Source: an archaeon GW2011_AR18 (lineage in GTDB: Archaea > Nanobdellota > Nanobdellia > SCGC-AAA011-G17 > GW2011-AR18). Taken from it: a DNA stretch of 44,071 bases. The stretch is from NCBI GenBank assembly GCA_000806155.1, contig JWKX01000003.1, positions 1 through 44,071 of the forward strand. The letters are read 5' to 3'. Made by a program: the position numbers and the translations under genes. Below, one piece after another: positions 38,874 to 44,071 of this stretch (positions are counted from its first letter, which is position 1; every line of letters starts with the position of its first letter). The notes below the pieces were generated by a model. That model was not told the origin of the DNA. It worked only from the letters and a program-made list of their open reading frames with translations, and made no database searches.

Positions 38874-39860
38874 ATGAAAACAATATTCCTGAATAATTAT
38901 CCACATCCAGCACATGGATTATGGGCAGATTCAATAAATGCACAATATATAGATGACAGGGTAGCTGAATATAAATTAAAAAATTTTTCAAGAATACAAA
39001 AATCATTAGAAACAATAAAAAAAATACCAAAAGATGCTGAATTTGTATTATGCGAGAGTGCTTCACAACTAATAACAGGAGTAATATGGAAGACTTTTCA
39101 CAAGAAGAAAAAATTAGGATTGATAGTATCAGACCCAAAATATTATCACATGTGGAAAATGCTATCATTCAAGAAAAAACTTTATTTAATGATGCTGAAA
39201 AAAGTGGATATATTCATATGCAGTTCACAATTAATGAAAGATTATTTGCCAAAAGAGAGTCACGATAGAGCATATGTAGTACCACCAGCATTCAACAGAG
39301 AAAAATTTGAAAAAATAAAGTGCAACATAAATAATAAAAATATAATATTTACTGCAAGAATATGTTTAGAAAAAGGTGTAGATCATCTAGTGAATGTATT
39401 CTTAAAAGTAAAAAAACAATATAAGGAGTCTAGATTATATTTATTAGGAGCAAGTTCATACATACCAGGACAGGGAGATCTAAGAGAACAATTAGAGAAT
39501 AAAAAAATAAAAGATATAATATTTACAGGACATGTAGATACAAGACCATATTTAAAGAAATGTTCATTATATGTAAATCTATCATGGATAGAACCAGCAT
39601 CAGTATCAGTATTACAGGCAATGAGCACAGGAATAGTACCAATAGTAAACCAAAATGTAGGAAACAAGAGCTATGTTGCAATGATAAACAAAGAATTAGT
39701 AGTCAATAATGATGAAGAGGCAGAAAATATGATATTAAAACTATGGAAAAATAAGAAATTATTAGAGAAATATTCTAAGAAAGCAATAGAAGCAAGCAAA
39801 TTATATCCTGATGAGAGAGAGAGCATAAGATTATTCAAAAAGGCAATAGAAAAATTATAA
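38874..39860 (+). CDS. GT4-family glycosyltransferase 2
   Basis: 328 residues from ATG 38874 (MKTIFLNNYPHPAHGLWADS); a TTG at 38814 gives a longer but unsupported N-terminus. The GT-B fold is seen in NNKNIIFTARICLEKGVDHLV, SRLYLLGASSYIPGQGD, the binding-site segment KCSLYVNLSWIEPASVSVLQ and MSTGIVPIVNQNVGN. The usual second acidic residue is in the EPASVSVLQAMSTG helix. It probably adds a sugar to the same surface glycan built by the cluster from 29.6 kb on. Confidence 0.85.
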   Translation: MKTIFLNNYPHPAHGLWADSINAQYIDDRVAEYKLKNFSRIQKSLETIKKIPKDAEFVLCESASQLITGVIWKTFHKKKKLGLIVSDPKYYHMWKMLSFKKKLYLMMLKKVDIFICSSQLMKDYLPKESHDRAYVVPPAFNREKFEKIKCNINNKNIIFTARICLEKGVDHLVNVFLKVKKQYKESRLYLLGASSYIPGQGDLREQLENKKIKDIIFTGHVDTRPYLKKCSLYVNLSWIEPASVSVLQAMSTGIVPIVNQNVGNKSYVAMINKELVVNNDEEAENMILKLWKNKKLLEKYSKKAIEASKLYPDERESIRLFKKAIEKL

Positions 39861-39870
39861 AAATAAAAAA

Positions 39871-41154
39871 TTAGATAGAACTTCTCTTAGAACCAAGACC
39901 CACATGTCCTGAACGAGCAGCCACCATTCTACCAAAAGATGTATACTTAGCAACAGCTGAAGGAAGAACAATATTTGATGATAATCTACCTTCAATCCTG
40001 TAACTAATAATCTTTTCTTCCCCTCTCTTAATGTTATGAACATCCCAGACCATAACAGAACCATCAGGAACTGCCTTAATATGGTTAGGTCTCATGCTGA
40101 CAAACTGAGCAGGAGCTTTAATAGTATTAGGAACTCTATCAATTATCCTAACGTTATTAACAGCCATATTACCTCTATTCTTAATGTTAATAACAACTTT
40201 CATAACATGAACACTTCCACCTTGAGGGGCATGCATTCCTAAAACTTTCTTGCTAATAACAATAGAGTTCTTCATCCTGAAAACATAGACAAGAGCAACT
40301 GCTAATATTATAAGTATAAGAATAAAAGTAGGCCATCTGTAATTAACTTTATAACCAATAATCTTGCTCTCACCAGGCTGTAAATTATAATTCCAGTAGA
40401 TACGATATATACCATCAACTTTATCAATCTTGGATACTTCAGGATTAAAGCTAGAAAGCTTATATGCAATATAATCAAAATCCTTAGTATAAGCCTGGTT
40501 GACAATATTATTACCATTATTCCTTAAAGTAACAGTCTCACCACTAACTAAGAAAGAACTATCATCTTCAATCAATTCTTTAACATCAGAATATTCACCA
40601 ACAGTATAAGTAAAAGGTTTATCTAACATCAGATTATCATTAAGAGAAATTTTAATGTTCATTTGATAATCATCTTTATGAATATTATCAGGAATCCTAA
40701 TAGGGAATTCAATCTCTCTCTCTTCCATCTTAGCAAGACTTAATTTCTGAGATAAATCAAAGTGAGGACTCTTAACCACTAAATCCATATTATCAAGAGC
40801 AACATTACGTATGTTTTTTACTTTTAATCTAGCAAGAGTAGTTCTTTTAGGATCAATAACAGGAAGAGAGCTGAAATCTGCTGTTATGACTTTCTTATAA
40901 TCTAAAACTTTAGCAATAATCAATCTCTCAATCCTTGTAGCACTATTCACGAAAACACCTAATTTAATACCATAAGAACCAGGAGGAATAGTTACTGAAG
41001 CAGAGTTTTCTTCATTATTATTAAGATGCAGAAGGTAAGAAACACTATCACCAGGAAGTGCTTCATTCTGTATAGGCTCATATTCAGCCTGTAAAGCGGA
41101 AACTGCGGCTAGACTCAATAGAAATATTACTAAAAATATTAGACCTCTTTTCAT
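39871..41154 (-). CDS. Secreted beta-sandwich protein with internal membrane helix
   Basis: 427 residues. A signal peptide (GLIFLVIFLLSLAAVSA) is followed by extracellular Ig/NEW3-like domains (~25-270; SVSYLLHLNNNEENSASVTI, ARLKVKNIRNVALDNMDLVV). A TM helix (FILILIILAVALVYVF, about 277-292) then leads to a C-terminal DUF11-like domain: VVINIKNRGNMAVNNVRIID, RVPNTIKAPAQFV, WDVHNIKRGEEKIISYRIEG. If the TM is single, the C-terminal domain is cytosolic, which is odd for a DUF11-type fold. It resembles the architecture of the ABC-operon protein at 13714. It is convergent with the glycosyltransferase, 10 bp apart. Confidence 0.75.
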   Translation of the reverse strand: MKRGLIFLVIFLLSLAAVSALQAEYEPIQNEALPGDSVSYLLHLNNNEENSASVTIPPGSYGIKLGVFVNSATRIERLIIAKVLDYKKVITADFSSLPVIDPKRTTLARLKVKNIRNVALDNMDLVVKSPHFDLSQKLSLAKMEEREIEFPIRIPDNIHKDDYQMNIKISLNDNLMLDKPFTYTVGEYSDVKELIEDDSSFLVSGETVTLRNNGNNIVNQAYTKDFDYIAYKLSSFNPEVSKIDKVDGIYRIYWNYNLQPGESKIIGYKVNYRWPTFILILIILAVALVYVFRMKNSIVISKKVLGMHAPQGGSVHVMKVVINIKNRGNMAVNNVRIIDRVPNTIKAPAQFVSMRPNHIKAVPDGSVMVWDVHNIKRGEEKIISYRIEGRLSSNIVLPSAVAKYTSFGRMVAARSGHVGLGSKRSSI

Positions 41155-41238
41155 TTTATAGAGAATAATCTAATAACAAATATATAAACATTTCTACATG
41201 AAGATTTATCCCGAGAAATCAAAATAGATATAGAAAAT

Positions 41239-41250
41239 GATATAAATATT
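41239..41250 (+). promoter_or_regulatory. TATA box of the DUF460 gene
   Basis: GATATAAATATT is centred ~26 bp before the GTG at 41271, supporting a leaderless GTG start. Confidence 0.5.
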
Positions 41251-41270
41251 CTAAATAATAATCAATAATA

Positions 41271-41666
41271 GTGGAAAAAATACTAATTGCAGGGATAGAT
41301 CCAGGTACAGTAAGCGGATATGCAATCATAGATATTGATGGAAATCTAGTATCATTAGGTTCTGAGAGAGAATTAACAACAGGAGATCTAATATTAAAAA
41401 TAATAAAACATGGAAAAATATATGCAATAGGAAGCGATGTATATCCATGCCCTAACTTAACTAATAAGATAGCAACAAGAATAGGAGTAAGAGTGATAAG
41501 TCCAGATCATGATTTAAAGTATCTAGAGAAGATAAAGATAGTAGATACATACAAAATAGATGATCATCTAAAAGAACATAATAAAATATATTTAAAAGAA
41601 CAAGTTAAAAGAAGAGTGTTAGTAGATAATGTCCCAATAGTAGAAGCTTTAAGAGAACTAAGCTGA
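41271..41666 (+). CDS. DUF460 / RuvC-YqgF-like RNase H-fold protein
   Basis: 131 residues from GTG 41271. The pattern ILIAGIDPGTVSGYAIIDID (first catalytic-type Asp), GNLVSLGSERELTTGDLILK, then IYAIGSDVYPCPNLTNKIA (second Asp) and ARIGVRVISPDHDLKYLEK matches the DUF460 nuclease-fold core. Full-length archaeal DUF460 proteins are often several hundred residues with coiled coil; this one is only the core. A DNA- or RNA-cleaving role is suspected for the family but unproven. It overlaps the convergent hydrolase by 9 bp. Confidence 0.8.
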   Translation: MEKILIAGIDPGTVSGYAIIDIDGNLVSLGSERELTTGDLILKIIKHGKIYAIGSDVYPCPNLTNKIATRIGVRVISPDHDLKYLEKIKIVDTYKIDDHLKEHNKIYLKEQVKRRVLVDNVPIVEALRELS

Positions 41667-42221
41667 TAATTTAAGAAACTCTTTTAGTATGAAATCATAT
41701 TTTTTATCCATAAAATGACCTTTACCTTTTTCTATTAAAATTTTTGAGTTGAGCCTCTCATTAAATAAACCTGAATCTGAAATAGGAACATATTCATCAT
41801 CGTCAGAAAAAATAGCAGTTGATCTGTTTAATATCTTTTTAACTTTAACAAAGTCTATAGGAGTTTCCGACCATGGCATAGCTATTGCTTTAACTTCTTC
41901 ATTTTCAAAATATTTAATATTAAACCAGCCAGAAACAAAAATAGCACCACCAATCTTAATGTCTTTATTTAATGAATCTAAATATCTAAGAATAGTCTGG
42001 CAACCAATACTATGACCAATAAAAAATGTGTTACTATCAGGATTCTTAATCAAATTTTTAAGCGTAGAAACCCATTTATCTATCTTAGGATTTAAACTAT
42101 CAGGCATCTCAGGAATCTCAACAATGAAACCCTTATTTTTTAACTCTGATCTAATATATGGATACCAATCAGATTGAGAATTACCTTCCCATCTATGAAC
42201 AATAAAAACACGTTTTTGCAT
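41658..42221 (-). CDS. RBBP9/YdeN-like serine hydrolase
   Basis: 187 residues, alpha/beta-hydrolase fold. Start KRVFIVHRWEGNSQSDWYPY, nucleophile elbow FFIGHSIGCQTILRYL (Ser of GHSIG), conserved WFNIKYFENEEVK, acidic residue in AIFSDDDEYVPISDS and catalytic His in EKGKGHFMDKK. The complete triad suggests an active esterase or hydrolase; natural substrate unknown. Such small hydrolases are frequent in DPANN genomes. Confidence 0.87.
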   Translation of the reverse strand: MQKRVFIVHRWEGNSQSDWYPYIRSELKNKGFIVEIPEMPDSLNPKIDKWVSTLKNLIKNPDSNTFFIGHSIGCQTILRYLDSLNKDIKIGGAIFVSGWFNIKYFENEEVKAIAMPWSETPIDFVKVKKILNRSTAIFSDDDEYVPISDSGLFNERLNSKILIEKGKGHFMDKKYDFILKEFLKLSA

Positions 42222-42251
42222 AAAAATTAAACAGTTAGGAGTTATTTAAAA

Positions 42252-42767
42252 TTATCTTAACCTAATAGGTTTTTCTTTAGTCAAATCATAAACTTTAGAT
42301 GGTTTGTTATTAAGAATTCCACCTTCAATAATTAGATCAACTTTACTTCTAATCTCAGAACTAATCTGAGAGGTATCAACAATAGGAGGCTCACCAGAAA
42401 CATTAACACTAGTTGTGACAAAAGGGATAGGAAGTTTCTTAGTAAAACTATTATCAGGAATACGAACACCAACAGTATCAGAATCATTATTGACTTCCTT
42501 ACTGATTGCTTTCTTATTTTTAAGTTTAAGAATAAAAGTGTATTTACCTGGAAGTTTTTTAATATAAGAATCAATCATCTTGTTAGTAAAACAATTATCT
42601 TTAATCCATTTCTTATTAACAATAACAGAGAAAGGTTTAGAAGAATCTCTTTTTTTAATATCCTTAATATTCTTGACTAAGTTATCATCAAGAGCATAAC
42701 AACCAATACCATAAATAGTGTCAGTAGGATAGATAACTATTTTGTTCTTTAGAATTTCTGATGACAC
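42252..42767 (-). CDS. L-threonylcarbamoyladenylate synthase (Sua5/YrdC family)
   Basis: 171 residues, single YrdC domain without the Sua5 C-terminal domain. Motifs: VIYPTDTIYGIGCYALD, KKRDSSKPFSVIVNKK, YTFILKLKNK, VGVRIPDNSFTKKLPIPFV and TTSVNVSGEPPI, followed by IIEGGILNNKPSKVYDLTKE. It makes threonylcarbamoyl-AMP from Thr, bicarbonate and ATP for the t6A37 modification of ANN-decoding tRNAs. The start is GTG 42767, preceded by AGGTGAGG (4 nt spacing), a good match to the archaeal anti-Shine-Dalgarno. Confidence 0.93.
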   Translation of the reverse strand: MSSEILKNKIVIYPTDTIYGIGCYALDDNLVKNIKDIKKRDSSKPFSVIVNKKWIKDNCFTNKMIDSYIKKLPGKYTFILKLKNKKAISKEVNNDSDTVGVRIPDNSFTKKLPIPFVTTSVNVSGEPPIVDTSQISSEIRSKVDLIIEGGILNNKPSKVYDLTKEKPIRLR

Positions 42768-42788
42768 AATTCCTCACCTATTAACTAA

Positions 42789-42798
42789 GCTTTTAAAC
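42789..42798 (+). promoter_or_regulatory. TATA box of the HTH gene at 42819
   Basis: GCTTTTAAAC is centred 25 bp before ATG 42819, predicting a leaderless message. Confidence 0.55.
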
Positions 42799-42818
42799 TT
42801 TTCTAAGTTAATATTTTT

Positions 42819-43235
42819 ATGACAGATATAGATAGTATTAGAAAAGAAATTGATGAGAGATATAGGCTTATATTTGAAAGTTATATATCTAGGATTAATG
42901 CAGTATACGAACAAGTAAATGCTGTAGAAAGAGAAACTTTTCTTAACAATTTAGAAAGAGTAGTTGATTCTATAGAAATCGGATCATTCCCATTAATTAT
43001 ACATGGTGAAATAACATTTGATTGTAGAAAGGCAATTGCAATAAGAAAAGAAGCAGGATTTTTAAATGCAGGCGAATTAGCTAGACATCTTACAGATGGT
43101 AAAGCTGAAAATTCATTATATAGAACTATAACTAGATACGAAAAAGGAATTCTGAAAAAACCACATAGAAATGGTTTAAGTGCAAAATATTTTGGGTGGT
43201 TAAAAGATCACGGATATAATCCACATAATCTTTAA
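42819..43235 (+). CDS. HTH (XRE-like) DNA-binding protein
   Basis: 138 residues. An N-terminal helical part (IDSIRKEIDERYRLIFESYI) is followed by an XRE-type helix-turn-helix: RKAIAIRKEAGFLNAGELAR (helices 1-2), then a recognition region SLYRTITRYEKGILKKPHRN and GLSAKYFGWLKDHGYNPHN closing the fold. The IRKEAG...ELA.HL...ITRYEKG pattern is that of Cro/CI-type repressors with a longer turn. The regulated genes are unknown. It is divergent from the Sua5 gene and convergent with the Rad50-like gene. Confidence 0.6.
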   Translation: MTDIDSIRKEIDERYRLIFESYISRINAVYEQVNAVERETFLNNLERVVDSIEIGSFPLIIHGEITFDCRKAIAIRKEAGFLNAGELARHLTDGKAENSLYRTITRYEKGILKKPHRNGLSAKYFGWLKDHGYNPHNL

Positions 43236-43264
43236 TGATTATTTCCTCTTTAGGACTTCATTTT

Positions 43265-44071
43265 TTATCTAATAACCTTACTAATGTGATTCTCTTTCTT
43301 AATTTTTATAACATTGTCTACAAAAGATTCTACTTTATTCTCATGACTTACAATAATAATCTGTCTCATCTTTAATTCTTTAATAATATCTCTAATCTTA
43401 TCTAGTTGTTCTTCACTAAAACCATCTGTTGGTTCGTCTAAAATAATCAAATCCTTAGTGTTAATAGAATTACTAATATTATTAATTACCTGATTTAAAG
43501 CTAAACGATAAGCTAAAGCACAAGATGTCTTTTCACCACCAGAAAGATTCTCGTATTCAATATCGTGAGAATTCTGTTCAATAATAGGGGTGAATTCTTC
43601 GTCTAATCTGACTTTAAGAACTGATTCATCAATAAGCATAGAGAACCATTTCTGGAAAAGATCACTAAAATCAGAATGAAGTTTAGACATAGTCTTCTTT
43701 TCTATAATATCAATAATATTAATGAAGAAAGAGTCAAACCAATCACACAATTTAGTGTAATAGTCTAATTTAGAACTTGCTTTTTCCTTATTTTCAATAT
43801 CTGATTTTAATATCATTAATTCTTTTTCAATAAAATCTTTATCTTTATTATTAATGACAATAGATAATTCTAATTTCTTCTGAGAATCTAATAATTGCTC
43901 AAGAAGTTTTTTATTCATAACATAATTATTTTCTAACTCTTTATTTGATTCAATATCATTTTGAATAATAAATTTTTTATCATTAAGTTCTTTTATAATA
44001 AAATCCAATTCTTCATTCTCTTTTTTTAATTTATCTAAAGTTTCTTTCTTAGATTCTAAATCTTTAATCTT
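43265..44071 (-). CDS. Rad50/SMC-like ATPase, C-terminal part (5' truncated by window)
   Basis: The frame is open to the window edge with no start, so only the C-terminal ~268 residues are seen. A long coiled coil (about the first 130 residues, rich in K/E/I/L heptads) precedes the ATPase end: ABC signature YENLSGGEKTSCALAYRLAL, Walker B DLIILDEPTDGF, D-loop and switch QIIIVSHENKVESF. This is the Rad50/SbcC group of DNA-repair ATPases, which act with Mre11 nuclease; no mre11 is in this window, but it may lie just downstream on the next contig part or elsewhere. SMC or another coiled-coil ATPase cannot be fully excluded without the hook region. Confidence 0.82.
   Translation of the reverse strand, partial: KIKDLESKKETLDKLKKENEELDFIIKELNDKKFIIQNDIESNKELENNYVMNKKLLEQLLDSQKKLELSIVINNKDKDFIEKELMILKSDIENKEKASSKLDYYTKLCDWFDSFFINIIDIIEKKTMSKLHSDFSDLFQKWFSMLIDESVLKVRLDEEFTPIIEQNSHDIEYENLSGGEKTSCALAYRLALNQVINNISNSINTKDLIILDEPTDGFSEEQLDKIRDIIKELKMRQIIIVSHENKVESFVDNVIKIKKENHISKVIR

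Noticed and set aside
42767-42819. One shared TATA box for the Sua5 and HTH genes
   Set aside because: The Sua5 gene has a Shine-Dalgarno (AGGTGAGG) that would lie upstream of the predicted start from this TATA box, so its promoter must be further away.
1-44071. CRISPR array, rRNA genes, transposase or integrase
   Set aside because: None seen: no regularly spaced direct repeats, no rRNA-like conserved stretches, and no DDE, serine or tyrosine recombinase motifs in any frame I read.

Overview
This is a compact, AT-rich archaeal chromosome segment. The archaeal signs are an Era-like GTPase/OapB/OapC cluster, a PIN-ATPase-KH protein, an archaeal-type peptidyl-tRNA hydrolase (Pth2), a TrmI-type tRNA methyltransferase, a DUF460 protein, a tRNA-Leu with an intron at position 37/38, and TATA boxes 24-28 bp ahead of many start codons (leaderless mRNAs). 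Low GC, very small spacers, overlapping convergent gene ends and a bacterial-type AspRS suggest a DPANN archaeon of the Woesearchaeota/Pacearchaeota kind; that placement is inference. Both ends cut genes: a DRG-type GTPase at the left and a Rad50/SMC-like ATPase at the right.

Left part (1-10.4 kb): DRG GTPase, a helical-repeat protein, oapA-oapB-oapC, a PIN-ATPase-KH protein on the minus strand, a glycine-rich zinc-ribbon microprotein, a DUF4382 lipoprotein, trmI, a glycosyltransferase and an anchored TolB-like propeller.

Middle part (10.4-29.6 kb): a Gly/Ser-rich lipoprotein bounded by a partial copy of the tRNA-Leu 3' end and by the tRNA itself, a DnaQ-fold exonuclease, then a translationally coupled operon of a MacB-type ATPase, a secreted Ig-like/NEW3 protein and two FtsX/MacB permeases. 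Next come a THUMP-SPOUT protein, a bacterial-type AspRS preceded by a 55-codon chimeric ORF (AspRS N-terminus plus helix-turn-helix), a possible ADP-ribosyltransferase-fold protein, a CYTH protein, tldD-tldE, a Nudix hydrolase, HNH-pth2, a methyltransferase, an HD-domain protein and a GAF-GGDEF diguanylate cyclase.

Right part (29.6-44 kb): a surface-glycan or lipid cluster with two GT4 glycosyltransferases, a Wzx-type flippase, two SAM methyltransferases and two B12-binding radical SAM enzymes. Between the two radical SAM genes lies a small redox operon (FNR-like flavoprotein, 4Fe-4S ferredoxin, 32-residue membrane microprotein), a plausible dedicated electron supply. A secreted membrane protein, DUF460 protein, serine hydrolase, Sua5/YrdC enzyme, HTH protein and Rad50-like ATPase close the window.

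The most unusual item is the micro-ORF at the aspS promoter (20538-20705): the leaderless transcript appears to start on a second, short AspRS N-terminus fused to a helix-turn-helix, and the complete aspS reading frame restarts inside its tail.
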